Shown: positions 45,401 through 54,025 of the stretch, in pieces
Numbering within the stretch: the first letter of the stretch is position 1
How the letters are laid out: each line of letters begins with the position of its first letter
Source of the DNA: Psychrobacter sp. 5A.1
Lineage (GTDB): Bacteria; Pseudomonadota; Gammaproteobacteria; Pseudomonadales; Moraxellaceae
Assembly: GCF_030407455.1 (NCBI RefSeq)
Contig: NZ_JASDDJ010000002.1
Location: 53,915-117,914, forward strand
Direction: 5' to 3'
Length of the DNA stretch: 64,000 bases
Notes under the pieces: generated by a model
Told to the model about the DNA's origin: nothing
What the model saw: only the letters and a program-made list of their open reading frames with translations
Databases searched by the model: none
Position numbers and translations under genes: made by a program

Positions 45401-46795
45401 AAACCTGTCGTAGATGAGCAATTAGTATCCAGAAGTGATACAGAAAGCGCATCTGACACTGTGAAGCCAGTAGTTGCTGAAGCAGATAGCACGCCAGTAG
45501 TAGGTAAGTCTCAGGAAGCGAATACGCCTGATGAATCTGCTACTGATGAAGTTGCTATTGATGAAACTACTAAGAGCAGTAATGAGGGTGACAATGCTGA
45601 GAAAGCTGTAAGCGCTCAGACTACTAGCCCTAGCGTAGAGGCTAGTAATAGTAGTAGCAATGATAGTGACAGCGTCAAGAGTAACTCAGCCGTTGAGCTA
45701 ACACATGAAGCATTGTTTGGCGCACGCTACGTGACTGCTGAGAAGTTTGGTCAAGCCAGTAACGATCCACGTGTTGTGCTTAGTCAGCAGGCACAAGTGA
45801 CGCCAAAGCCTCAAGTCAACGAGCAAGCGGCCGCAAATGTACCAGCGATACGTGGCACGGTTGGTGAGTTTATTCGTGCAACGCTGCCAGAAGCGCAAAC
45901 TCGATTAGCCGAAGATGGCATTATCAACTGCTTTATCGCAACGGTTGCCTTGCATACTGAGCAAGCACAGACTGCTGATGACAGTGCCAACGTTGAAGCC
46001 ACTATCAGTAGTAGCGACGCAACCAATCAGCGTTTTGACTTTAGCAACTATGGCTATCAGCCGTTGGCTGCCGATTACCTCGCACGCTTTGAATCGATGA
46101 CGCAAGCCGTCAGTCAGTTTGCAGCAACGCAAGGCAAAACCGACGTTGAGCCACGTACTATCGGTAAGCGTGCCAGCAACGATCCACGCGGTCAGCATCC
46201 TGATTATCAGGAACCAGCTGTCTTAAGTGTGCCTACGGAGCAGACGTCTGAGCTGATCTCAAATAACGAAGAACCGTTAGCAGAGACTCAGCAAGCTAAC
46301 AGCGATGTAGATGCTCATGACGTCGACGCGACTGCACTGGCAAATAGAGCTCAGACAGAAGAGGTCAGTTCTGATAGCGAGCAACTGCTAGAAATCGAGC
46401 ACGCTCAATCAGAGGCTAATAACGCAGAAGTTGAAGCCAATGCAGTGCAAGATACCCATGTGGCAGAAGCTGATACAGAAGTGGCCAATATAGAAGAGAT
46501 CGATGTAGAAGAAGCTGATGTGGCAGCAATGGCACAAGAGAATGACTCGACAGTAGAAGAAGCGACCAAAGAAGCGGGTAAAGACGACAGTCAGGCAGCT
46601 AAGTCTAAGACGACAATAGCCAGTTATAAAAACATGATCGAAAACGTGGCTGAGCAATTGCTACCACAGACAGGCATGTTTAATCTGACCACGCCAAAAG
46701 TCCCGAAGGCTCGCACTCGTAAGCCTAAGACAGACCATAAGAAACCAACGCAAGCTGAAAAGCTAGCGGCTGATGAGACAGATAGCGAAAGCTAA
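42455..46795 (+). CDS. rne: Ribonuclease E
   Basis: 1446 aa, much longer than E. coli RNase E (1061). The catalytic half (1-510) has the S1 domain (about 35-120), the 5' sensor/RNase H-like parts, the magnesium-binding Asp299 (SIDINSAKS) and Asp342 (VVIDFIDM), and the zinc-link CPRC (400-403). These keep the 43-residue spacing of E. coli Asp303/Asp346. The remaining about 930 residues are low-complexity, with an Arg/Lys-rich RNA-binding patch (RRRRKPRKSRSAKPRQRK), an Asn/Arg-rich stretch (about 755-800) and a long Ala/Asp/Glu/Thr-rich part. This should be the scaffold for the RNA degradosome. It is the main endonuclease for mRNA decay and rRNA/tRNA processing. AGGA precedes the ATG; a strong terminator follows. 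Confidence 0.96.
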   Translation: MKRILINATQNEEIRVALCKGNHLYDFDLENRTREQKKSNIYKGHVTRVEPSLEAVFVEYGSQRQGFLPIREISAEYLSGNPRDENIKKLIKEGDELIVQVEKEERGNKGAALSTYVSLAGRYLVLMPNNPRGGGISRQISGKLREDMKRMLSNLDLPKGMSVIIRTAGIGKTQEDLQHDLNHLLNIWQAIQEQNQKYPSPRLVHQEAGVVTRAVRDYLRDDIAEIWIDNENAYIEAAGFIDAVMPKQAEKLRKYTDYEPMFSRFNIEKQIETAYQREVRLPSGGSIVIDQTEALVSIDINSAKSTKGSDVAETAYHTNLEAADEIARQLRLRDMGGLVVIDFIDMNDNKHQKEVEKRLIDATKYDRARVQFGDISKFGLMEMSRQRLRPSLEESTGYICPRCHGNGMIRDLRSLSLSIMRQIEQIALKERQGEVQAEVPTDIAAFLLNEKRDSLVYLEQDSGTRITILPHAHLESPNFKLHFNRDGFAPSSYERITDTQQLEHSDLGYNVDWQTAEKERPEQQPTRQPRQPSGDSDNKQSSRSNAQQSPATPSQNSTVTHSNDRRNHKNANDVSSARAPQANKSQSVAAPVAPVATQTTTPANVETAAQPQAVAWLSNLFAQAPQATTTPSVSSRDAAEAIEALVNTGAQSLGSFGQTDNSALTTAANPAQATQQHSNQKNEAQQSDNNANHQQARRNNDSDTDESNNEDRRRRKPRKSRSAKPRQRKDQADESHNEVSSDADNNTSSSAANNADDKQTDNQNKRQQDNRRTNDRNRNNRQDGNQQNSNRNASERNDADNENSPKADEQTRTKRKSHSQRGSRGKLERGETLTADNVKQPNQQASTASNSNKNHSNARRNQDPNEVVLQVNEAPTELKAPEVVHLSLDDSKPTQAKPQPTEKQSSANDVAKDEVAKASNAQPQTNSRSTDKKDADIKVTAEKTTDDKAVEVSEAKIDSTAKDNSHDVQNHVAKAAANTDIKKPVVDEQLVSRSDTESASDTVKPVVAEADSTPVVGKSQEANTPDESATDEVAIDETTKSSNEGDNAEKAVSAQTTSPSVEASNSSSNDSDSVKSNSAVELTHEALFGARYVTAEKFGQASNDPRVVLSQQAQVTPKPQVNEQAAANVPAIRGTVGEFIRATLPEAQTRLAEDGIINCFIATVALHTEQAQTADDSANVEATISSSDATNQRFDFSNYGYQPLAADYLARFESMTQAVSQFAATQGKTDVEPRTIGKRASNDPRGQHPDYQEPAVLSVPTEQTSELISNNEEPLAETQQANSDVDAHDVDATALANRAQTEEVSSDSEQLLEIEHAQSEANNAEVEANAVQDTHVAEADTEVANIEEIDVEEADVAAMAQENDSTVEEATKEAGKDDSQAAKSKTTIASYKNMIENVAEQLLPQTGMFNLTTPKVPKARTRKPKTDHKKPTQAEKLAADETDSES

Positions 46796-46813
46796 TCATA
46801 CCAGCTCAAATGT

Positions 46814-46850
46814 AAAAGCCCCAAAGCTATCCGTAGCTTTGGGGCTTTTT
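46814..46850. terminator. Terminator after rne
   Basis: AAAAGCCCCAAAGCTA (46814-46829) pairs with TAGCTTTGGGGCTTTT (46834-46849), followed by T. Confidence 0.93.
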
Positions 46851-46918
46851 ATATTAGGACAATCACGCTTACTGGTTCATTCAAAAAGTAGACAGTAGCG
46901 GCGAATAACAAACCAGCT

Positions 46919-47092
46919 TAGGGCGTGTCCTCATTTTAAAAATGGTGATAAAAATGAGATAAATTGCCGTCAAGCGAGGAAAATAGTGCAGATAATATCG
47001 AGATATTGACCAACTATTTGACGATGTTTGGCAAAATTTAGCTGTTTTTAGCCCATTTAGAGGACACTCGTTTGAATTGAGGACATGCCCTA
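46919..47092. mobile_element. Family B miniature inverted-repeat element, 174 bp
   Basis: TA-flanked, same length as the copy at 16295. The ends are TAGGGCGTGTCCTCA and the complement of TGAGGACATGCCCTA. The central hairpin is AAATAGT (46981-46987) with ACTATTT (47013-47019). Relative to the other copy the C-G pair has become T-A on both sides. Its right TA (47091-47092) is part of the stop codon of the DUF808 gene. Confidence 0.88.
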
Positions 47093-48019
47093 GTGTGCAG
47101 AAGAAGCTGTGTCATCTTTGCCACGGACTTTATTGACGACAGTAATCAGCGCCACAACTGCTGCACCAATGACAAATCCAATAACACCGTTCAATAGCGT
47201 CGTCGTTAGGCTCTCAAAAATACCTGTTAAGCCTGCCAAATCTTTGACACCATGATGCAAAAATCCAATGCCGTGTACTAAGATACCACCACCTACTAAA
47301 AACATGGCCAACGTACCCGCGATCGACAAAAACTTCATCAATTTGGGCGCAGCAGCAAACATCACCTTACCTACTTTTTGTTTGAATGTACTCTCCTGCT
47401 CCATCAAATGTAGCCCCACATCATCAATTTTGACGATGCCTGCGACCAAACCATAAATACCAATCGTGATACCAATTGCTAAAATAGATAGCACCAGACT
47501 GCGCTCTAATAAAGTAGCACTTGCCGTTGCGCCCAGTGCAATGACAATGATTTCAGCTGATAAGATAAAATCTGTACGTATCGCACCTTTGATTTTTTCT
47601 TTTTCGAAAGCGACCAAATCCACTGTTTCATCAGCATTGGCCTTTCGACGAGCATTCTGTTCTTCATCATGTGGCAACGCATGTGGCCAAAAACGATGGA
47701 TGACTTTTTCTGCCCCTTCATAAACCAAAAACAGACCACCACACATCAATAAAAAAGTAACGAGAGGGGGATAAATCGCACTAATTAACAAGGCTGCTGG
47801 TACTAAAATGAGCTTATTGATAAATGAGCCTTTAGCCACTGCCCAAACGACTGGAAGCTCGCGATTGGCTTTGACACCAGTGACTTGCTCAGCATTCAGT
47901 GCCAAATCATCGCCCAATACGCCAGCGGTTTTTTTGGCGGCGACTTTGGTCATGACAGAAACGTCATCCAATATCACACTGATATCGTCAAGTAAGGTTA
48001 ATAAACTGGCACCTGCCAT
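47090..48019 (-). CDS. yedI: DUF808 family inner membrane protein
   Basis: 309 aa, about the length of E. coli YedI. It starts AGASLLTLLDDISVILDDVSVMTKVAAKKTAGVLGDDLALNAEQVTG, the conserved DUF808 opening. Six or seven membrane helices follow, with VKGSFINKL and the hydrophobic GGILVHGIGFLHHG near the end. Function unknown. The stop codon TAG (47090-47092) lies at the very edge of a family B element, so the natural C-terminus may have been altered by the insertion. A purine-rich AAGGAGC lies just before the ATG. Confidence 0.9.
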   Translation of the reverse strand: MAGASLLTLLDDISVILDDVSVMTKVAAKKTAGVLGDDLALNAEQVTGVKANRELPVVWAVAKGSFINKLILVPAALLISAIYPPLVTFLLMCGGLFLVYEGAEKVIHRFWPHALPHDEEQNARRKANADETVDLVAFEKEKIKGAIRTDFILSAEIIVIALGATASATLLERSLVLSILAIGITIGIYGLVAGIVKIDDVGLHLMEQESTFKQKVGKVMFAAAPKLMKFLSIAGTLAMFLVGGGILVHGIGFLHHGVKDLAGLTGIFESLTTTLLNGVIGFVIGAAVVALITVVNKVRGKDDTASSAH

Positions 48020-48425
48020 GTGTGCTCCTTAAAGCAAATTTGTTAAAGTAAGTCGTTCTCAAATAGTTTATACAATGTATTTTATATAGATTTTTATAAA
48101 AACAATGCGATTAGCCTTAGACTACAAGGGCAAACATATATATTAAATAGTATAAGTGTATCTTACTTTTTGCATTTACGTTGGTAGCTATTCTTTAAAG
48201 TTGGCTTCATTCGTACTTCTTGGCTGCTGTACCCTCACTATTATTCAGCGTAAATATGGTAATATGGAAGCATTTACTGTCTATCTTTTATTATCAATAA
48301 GTTATAAAAACTTCTTCAACGTTAGACCTTTAAAACACCGCTAAGACACATTACTATATATGACAGTTTATAGCGCTTTATTATAACGAACTCATGATTA
48401 GGCGCGATGCCTATAGGAAACCCGT
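48020..48425. other. Divergent region between DUF808 and dsbC-like genes
   Basis: About 400 bp, very AT-rich, with no supported gene. Confidence 0.35.
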
Positions 48426-49280
48426 ATGCCATCCCCCACTACCAAAAACACCACCTTGCCTCATCGTTTTTCTCGTACCACCTTCTCTCGTTTTATGATG
48501 GGTGCCTTACTGGTCGGTATTGCTGCTGGCTGCTCAAACAATGCGGCGGATGCAACCAACAACGCCAGTGTCGTCAATGCTGCACAGGCGAACACTACCG
48601 CTGCCAAAACCTCAACGGATAATGATCCTGCAGTGGTAAAAGCCTTACAGGCGAATCTACAGACTTCGGGTATCGAAGAAAAAATCGTCTCGGCTGTACC
48701 AACAGATATGGATGGGATTTATTGGGTGACGGCTGAAGGCTTGCCTTCTTTCTTTACTGATAAAGCTGGTAAGCATATTATTCAGGGACAGATTATCGCT
48801 GTGGGTGATGATGCTCCAGTTGATATCAGTGCCGCTTTGGTGGCCACGACCGCCCAAGAAGCGCTAAAAGCAGTCGATAAAAAAGAGATGGTGATCTATC
48901 CAGCAACAGGCGAAACCAAAGCCGTCGTCTATGCCTTTACTGATGCAGACTGTGGCTACTGTCGCAAACTGCATTCAGAAATGGATGATATCAATGCACG
49001 CGGTATCGAAGTGCGTTATTTGGCATGGCCACGCAGTCAGGAGTCTGTGCCAAAAATGGAAGCCATTTGGTGTAGTCAAGATCGCAAGGCAGCAATGGAT
49101 CAGGGCAAAAGTGGTGCCAATGTACAAGCCCCTAACTGTGCAAGCCCTGTACAAGCACATATGGCCTTAGGCTCAAGACTTGGTGTACGTGGTACCCCTG
49201 CTATCTTTACCGAAACAGGGCAACAAGTGGGCGGCTATCTGCCTGCGGCGCAATTGGCTGAAGCAGTAGGTGCTAACTAA
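48426..49280 (+). CDS. dsbC: DsbC-like disulphide isomerase, predicted lipoprotein
   Basis: 284 aa. The signal sequence ends in a lipobox-like GIAAGC (Cys36), so unlike E. coli DsbC (soluble) it may be lipid-anchored. A dimerisation domain (about 70-145) precedes the thioredoxin domain with the active site CGYC (176-179) in FTDADCGYCRKLH and the cis-proline GTPAIF. Two further cysteines (WCSQD and PNCASP) form the structural pair known in DsbC. It would reshuffle wrong disulphides in the periplasm. AGGAAA precedes the ATG. hom follows 360 bp downstream, a neighbour seen in Pseudomonas and Acinetobacter. Confidence 0.92.
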   Translation: MPSPTTKNTTLPHRFSRTTFSRFMMGALLVGIAAGCSNNAADATNNASVVNAAQANTTAAKTSTDNDPAVVKALQANLQTSGIEEKIVSAVPTDMDGIYWVTAEGLPSFFTDKAGKHIIQGQIIAVGDDAPVDISAALVATTAQEALKAVDKKEMVIYPATGETKAVVYAFTDADCGYCRKLHSEMDDINARGIEVRYLAWPRSQESVPKMEAIWCSQDRKAAMDQGKSGANVQAPNCASPVQAHMALGSRLGVRGTPAIFTETGQQVGGYLPAAQLAEAVGAN

Positions 49281-49640
49281 TCATTTGAGTCATCAATACT
49301 ACTGACCAAGCATAAATGACATATGCATATGCCAAACGAGATTGAAGCTACCGCTTTTTTATAATCGTAATCTGATATAACCTTGATGATGTTGCCCTTA
49401 TAACATTAGCCTTGATGACATTGTGTAGACGTCACAACTGCTTGTCGGTATGATACGATAAAGCGCGATGAAAAATCAGCAAGACCCCTTTTATGTGAGC
49501 ATTTTTTATTCCACTATAATGACGCAATAATAACCCTGCAGCTGTCAAAATACGCGCAAATAGTACGCTTAACACTACCAGCGAATTTGACCTGCAACGG
49601 CTATACAGTGGTTCATTATATTTAACCTCCTGAGGATACT
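49281..49640. other. Intergenic region upstream of hom
   Basis: About 360 bp with no gene seen. It should carry the hom promoter. Confidence 0.35.
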
Positions 49641-50984
49641 GTGAGTAATTCCATCAAACTAGCGATACTTGGTCTGGGCACCGTCGGAACGGGCGTGATC
49701 ACTCTAATCAATGACAACTTAGATGAGCTAAAACGCCGTAGCGGACGCGATATTATCATTACCGAAGTGGGTACGCGTCGTCAGCGTGACGATATTGATG
49801 AAAACATCATCCAAAACAGTGACCTGATGGCAATTGCCGCAAGCGACAATGTCGATATCGTTATCGAAGTGATTGGTGGTACTACTTTGGCCAAAGATGT
49901 CATTATGCATGCCATCAAAAATGGCAAGCACGTGGTGACGGCAAATAAGGCATTACTCGCTGAGCATGGCAATGAAATCTTTGCCTTCGCTGAAGCAAAC
50001 AATGTTCATGTCGCCTATGAAGCAGCCGTTGCTGGTGGTATCCCTATTATCAAAGTAATGCGTGAAGCACTGGCTGCCAATAAAATCGATTGGCTCGCTG
50101 GTATCATCAACGGTACTGGTAACTTTATCATGACCGAAATGCGTGACAAAGGTCGTTCTTTTGCCGATGTATTAAATGAAGCGCAAGAACTGGGCTATGC
50201 AGAAGCAGATCCTACTTTCGACGTAGAAGGTATTGATGCGGCGCACAAATTGGCGCTACTCGCCTCTATTGCTTTTGGTATTCCATTACAGTTTGATAAA
50301 GTCTACTGTGAAGGTATCACTGGCATTACTTTACAAGATGTGAACTATGCGGAAGAGCTTGGCTACCGTATCAAGCATTTAGGATTTGCGGTACGCCGTG
50401 ATGGCCAAGGTGACAATAATGCCGCTGGTATTGAGCTACGTGTACACCCAACACTTATTCCACAAGATGCGTTATTGGCCAACGTCAATGGCGTAAAAAA
50501 TGCCGTATTGGTTAACTCTCACCCACTTGGGCAAACGCTCTATTGTGGTGATGGTGCTGGTGCTGGCGCGACGGCTTCTGCAGTCATGGCCGATGTCATG
50601 GATTTGGTTCGTGTATTGGGAAGTAAGGATGGCGATGATCAGAGCAACATTGGTCATCATGTGCCGCATTTGGCCTTTATCCCTGAGCAACTATCAGATA
50701 CACCGATATTACGTGCCGAGCAGATGACCACTGGTTATTATTTGCGTGTGCATGCTAATGATAATCCAGGTGTACTCGCGGATATCACTCGCATTTTAAG
50801 CGATGCTGGTATCAATATCGATGCGATTTTGCAAAAGCCTGCCCATAAAGTAGGTCAAGTGCCAGTCATTATTTTGACGCTACCTGTGGTTGAGAGTCAG
50901 ATGAATCTTGCCATCGAAAAAATTGAAAAGTTAGAGACCATTACTGATAAAGTAGTACGCATTCGCTTAGATGAGCTAGCGTAA
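49641..50984 (+). CDS. hom: Homoserine dehydrogenase
   Basis: 447 aa, monofunctional type. It reduces aspartate semialdehyde to homoserine, for threonine and methionine. The NAD(P) loop is GLGTVGTG (about 10-17), the catalytic region GGIPIIKVMREALAANKIDWLAGIINGTGNFIMTEM, and a C-terminal ACT domain (about 370-440; YYLRVHANDNPGVLADITRIL) gives feedback control by threonine. The start is GTG at 49641, supported by a strong GAGGA 5 nt upstream. In many gammaproteobacteria thrC follows; here a thiolase gene does, so thrC must be elsewhere. Confidence 0.96.
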   Translation: MSNSIKLAILGLGTVGTGVITLINDNLDELKRRSGRDIIITEVGTRRQRDDIDENIIQNSDLMAIAASDNVDIVIEVIGGTTLAKDVIMHAIKNGKHVVTANKALLAEHGNEIFAFAEANNVHVAYEAAVAGGIPIIKVMREALAANKIDWLAGIINGTGNFIMTEMRDKGRSFADVLNEAQELGYAEADPTFDVEGIDAAHKLALLASIAFGIPLQFDKVYCEGITGITLQDVNYAEELGYRIKHLGFAVRRDGQGDNNAAGIELRVHPTLIPQDALLANVNGVKNAVLVNSHPLGQTLYCGDGAGAGATASAVMADVMDLVRVLGSKDGDDQSNIGHHVPHLAFIPEQLSDTPILRAEQMTTGYYLRVHANDNPGVLADITRILSDAGINIDAILQKPAHKVGQVPVIILTLPVVESQMNLAIEKIEKLETITDKVVRIRLDELA

Positions 50985-51097
50985 ATAAAATACTGAATCA
51001 ACCAGACCTTTAGTCATACAAGCAAAAGTTAGCTGATCAGCGTCTGGTTTTTTGAGTAAGGACTTTTAATTAAAACACGCAACAAGGAATAATAACG

Positions 51098-52279
51098 ATG
51101 TCAAATGATGCAATTGTAATCTTAAACGGCGCACGTACACCAATGGGTGGTTTTCAAGGCGCACTAAAAGACATGAGTGCTACAGAACTGGGTGGCGCTG
51201 CCATCAAAGCAGCTGTTGAACGCTCAGGTGTGAATGTCGATAGTATTGACGAAGTCATCATGGGCTGTATCTTGACGGCAGGTTTGGGTCAAGGCCCTGC
51301 CCGTCAAGCCATGCGCAAAGCAGGTTTGTCGGATGCGACTGGTGCAGTAACGATCAATAAGCTTTGTGGCTCAGGCCTTAAAGCAGTGATGCAAGCACAT
51401 GACGGCATCAAAGCAGGCAGCTTCAATGTCGCTGTTGCAGGTGGCATGGAGTCAATGACCAATGCACCGTATATCATGCCAGGGTCGCGTGGCGGCTACC
51501 GTATGGGTCACAAAGAAGTGAAAGACCATATGTTCCTAGATGGTCTAGAAGATGCTGATACGGGTAAGCTCATGGGCATGTTTGCTCAAGAAATGGCCGA
51601 TGAGAAAGGTTATACGCGCGAGCAAATGGATGATTTTGCTATTGAATCTCTAAATCGTGCGCTAACCGCTATCAAAGATGGTCACTTCGTAGACGAGATC
51701 GAAGCCGTTACCTTCAAAACCCGTAAAGGTGAGCAAACCGTCGATACCGATGAGCAACCTGCTCTTGCTAACGCTGAGCGTATCCCTACTTTGCGCCCAG
51801 CCTTTGCTAAAGACGGTACGATTACTGCCGCAAACGCCAGCTCAATCTCTGATGGTGCTGCAGCTGTCGTGGTCATGAAAGAATCACAAGCGAAAGCCGA
51901 AGGTCTTGATTACCAAGCTCGTATTGTTGCTACTGCGTCAAACTCACGTCACCCAAGCGAATTTACTATTGCGCCAATCGGTGCCATTGAGAAAACATTG
52001 GCAAGTGCTGGCTGGTCAGTGAATGACGTTGATTTATGGGAAATTAATGAAGCCTTTGCAATGGTTACCATGGCTGCGATAGACGAGTTGAAGCTTGACC
52101 ATGCCAAAGTCAATATCGAAGGCGGCGCATGTGCCCTTGGTCATCCAGTAGGCTGTTCAGGTGCTCGTATTCTTATCACGCTTATTAATTCTCTAAAGCG
52201 TACTGGCGGCAAAAAAGGCGTTGCGACACTCTGTATCGGTGGCGGTGAAGCCGTAGCCGTTGCTATTGAACTTGCTTAA
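51098..52279 (+). CDS. Acetyl-CoA C-acetyltransferase
   Basis: 393 aa, a type II thiolase. It condenses two acetyl-CoA to acetoacetyl-CoA, or the reverse. Catalytic residues are Cys90 (INKLCGSGLKA), His at about 349 (LGHPVGCSGAR) and Cys379 (TLCIGGGEA). It may serve ketone or fatty acid breakdown or polyhydroxybutyrate supply; no partner gene is adjacent. AAGGA lies before the ATG. It is followed by a strong terminator, then a family A element. Confidence 0.95.
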   Translation: MSNDAIVILNGARTPMGGFQGALKDMSATELGGAAIKAAVERSGVNVDSIDEVIMGCILTAGLGQGPARQAMRKAGLSDATGAVTINKLCGSGLKAVMQAHDGIKAGSFNVAVAGGMESMTNAPYIMPGSRGGYRMGHKEVKDHMFLDGLEDADTGKLMGMFAQEMADEKGYTREQMDDFAIESLNRALTAIKDGHFVDEIEAVTFKTRKGEQTVDTDEQPALANAERIPTLRPAFAKDGTITAANASSISDGAAAVVVMKESQAKAEGLDYQARIVATASNSRHPSEFTIAPIGAIEKTLASAGWSVNDVDLWEINEAFAMVTMAAIDELKLDHAKVNIEGGACALGHPVGCSGARILITLINSLKRTGGKKGVATLCIGGGEAVAVAIELA

Positions 52280-52347
52280 ATAAAGTAAGTTTAGCTGACT
52301 TAGAGTAAGTCAATTGGATAATAGCTAGATAGTTATTACTTATTGGG

Positions 52348-52381
52348 AAACCGCATTGCTAATGGTAATGCGGTTTTTTTG
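52348..52381 (+). terminator. Terminator after the thiolase gene
   Basis: AAACCGCATT (52348-52357) pairs with AATGCGGTTT (52367-52376), followed by T. Confidence 0.92.
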
Positions 52382-52957
52382 TGTCTGCTTTCTTTCGATG
52401 AATGTTGAATATTACTCTGTGTAAAGTCTCGTTAACTTCTACCCCCTCCTATGTTATGCCACTTACAGCCTATTACACGCAATTACGGCAAGTGCACACT
52501 TTGCTACCTTGCTCATATATCTCACCCAAAATCGTGATGTTAGGATAGCTACAAGTTGATACGGGAACTGCTTATCCAACTCGTTATTAACTTTGATCTG
52601 TATTTAGGGTCTGTTGAACATTCAAATGTGGTGCTGGCAGTCACCATTTTTTAGACAATATGCAGTGAAATTTTCGACGCCTAGTTATTCTAGGTTAGAC
52701 AATTTCGCCATATATTGGCAAAAAAGAGTACTGCCCTGAAAGGCTGATGCTAAAATCACCCCAAACGTTGTTACAAACCTAGCTAAGGTCTCGACATTAT
52801 CGTCGGCTTGCGCCTAGTTTGGTGCAATTTTAGCAATCAGCAGCTCTAATACTTGAATGTTCAACAGACCCTAACATAAATGGTTTTACTAAAAAATTAA
52901 TAACAACATTAACCATCATCTTATAAAAACACAAACTCGCAAAAAAGGAATATAACA
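52382..52957. other. Intergenic region holding a family A element
   Basis: About 575 bp. The first 220 bp show nothing recognisable, the middle is the 269-bp element (52605-52873) and the last 84 bp lead into the PRC-barrel gene, whose promoter must lie close to or in the element. Confidence 0.5.
52605..52873 (+). mobile_element. Family A miniature inverted-repeat element, 269 bp
   Basis: TA-flanked, same orientation and same exact length as the 30636 copy, differing by scattered substitutions. The two-hairpin plan is preserved. It ends 84 bp before the PRC/DUF2382 gene. Confidence 0.92.
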
Positions 52958-53806
52958 ATGAGTCAACTAATCCGTTTAAAAGACATTCAAGCCACTCATC
53001 AAGATTTAATTGGTGATGATTACTATGATCCAACGCACAAAACTGCTTATGGCATCAATGAAGAAAAAATCGGTAAAATTGAAGGGGCACTGGTAGAAGA
53101 CACTACGGGCCGTATTCGTTATTTGATTGTTGATGCAGGCGGTTGGTTCAGCTCTAAAGAAGTATTGGTACCAGCAGGTTTGGCACGTATCGTTGGTGAC
53201 GATGTTTTCTTTGACAGCTTGACCAAATCTCAAGTGGAAGCCATGGAAGTGTACGATCATGACTATCAATACAGCTACAAAGAGCAGTACGAAAGAGATC
53301 GCCAAGCGTTTACTGCCGACACGCTTCCTGTTGAAGATCGCGTAGATATTGCAGATCATTCTTATGATGCACCAAATACGCTAGAGCTATTAGAAGAGCG
53401 TTTGACGGTGAATAAAGATCGTATCGTAGCCGGACTGGTAAAAGTCGGCAAGCATGTCGTCACTGAAGAGCGTAATATCAACGTGGACTTAGAAGAAGAG
53501 CATGCTGACATTCAACGCACCAGTGTCGATCGTCTAACAGATCGCCGTATTGGAGATCTCGATGCCAATGACACCGTCGAAGTTGAACTAGAGGCCGAAC
53601 GTGCCCGCGTGAGCAAAGACACTTATGTCTCTGAAGAAGTCAGTGTTGGTAAAACGACTGACCATCATACTGAAACCTTGATTGAGAGTATTCAACGGGA
53701 AGAATTGGATGTCGATGGTGATGGTAATGTGGTTGACCGTGAAGGTAATTTAGTAGACCGTGATGGTATTACTGCAGAAGATGTACGCCGTGCTCGTGGC
53801 ATGTAA
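52958..53806 (+). CDS. PRC-barrel and DUF2382 domain protein
   Basis: 282 aa, very acidic, no signal peptide. A PRC-barrel domain (about 1-110; GKIEGALVEDTTGRIRYLIVDAGGW) is followed by a DUF2382 domain (about 140-250) opening with LELLEERLTVNKDRIVAGLVKV. The C-terminus repeats V-D-R-E/D-G-N. Proteins of this make-up are abundant, often stress- or desiccation-associated, but their action is unknown. AAAGGAATATAAC precedes the ATG. The gene is bracketed by a full family A element and a solitary family A end at 53947. Its neighbour at 54026 carries a second DUF2382 domain. Confidence 0.88.
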   Translation: MSQLIRLKDIQATHQDLIGDDYYDPTHKTAYGINEEKIGKIEGALVEDTTGRIRYLIVDAGGWFSSKEVLVPAGLARIVGDDVFFDSLTKSQVEAMEVYDHDYQYSYKEQYERDRQAFTADTLPVEDRVDIADHSYDAPNTLELLEERLTVNKDRIVAGLVKVGKHVVTEERNINVDLEEEHADIQRTSVDRLTDRRIGDLDANDTVEVELEAERARVSKDTYVSEEVSVGKTTDHHTETLIESIQREELDVDGDGNVVDREGNLVDRDGITAEDVRRARGM

Positions 53807-53946
53807 TACGCTGATACATCATGTTTTGACGACATAAGTTTCGCTATATCGTCAGCTAAATGTGATATCAATAAGTCGCTAAATGTGTTTATTTAGCACC
53901 TTAAGACCAGAGCATGTCTCTGGTCTTTTTTGTATTCGTAGCATGA

Positions 53947-53967
53947 TTGAATGTTCAACAGACCCTA
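53947..53967 (-). repeat. Solitary family A end, inverted
   Basis: TTGAATGTTCAACAGACCCTA is the right end of family A plus the flanking TA. It faces the element at 52605 across the PRC/DUF2382 gene. No left part lies next to it. Confidence 0.8.
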
Positions 53968-54025
53968 ATACATAATGTTTTGAATCGCTGAAAATCCCTC
54001 GTTTTACAACTATAAAGGAATAACA

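Noticed and set aside
48156..48344. 62-codon plus frame upstream of the dsbC-like gene
   Set aside because: AT-rich, no ribosome site, and no conserved-looking segment.
51001..51053. Terminator after hom (ACCAGAC with GTCTGGT, then T run)
   Set aside because: The loop of over 30 nt is too large for confidence, though the T run is good.
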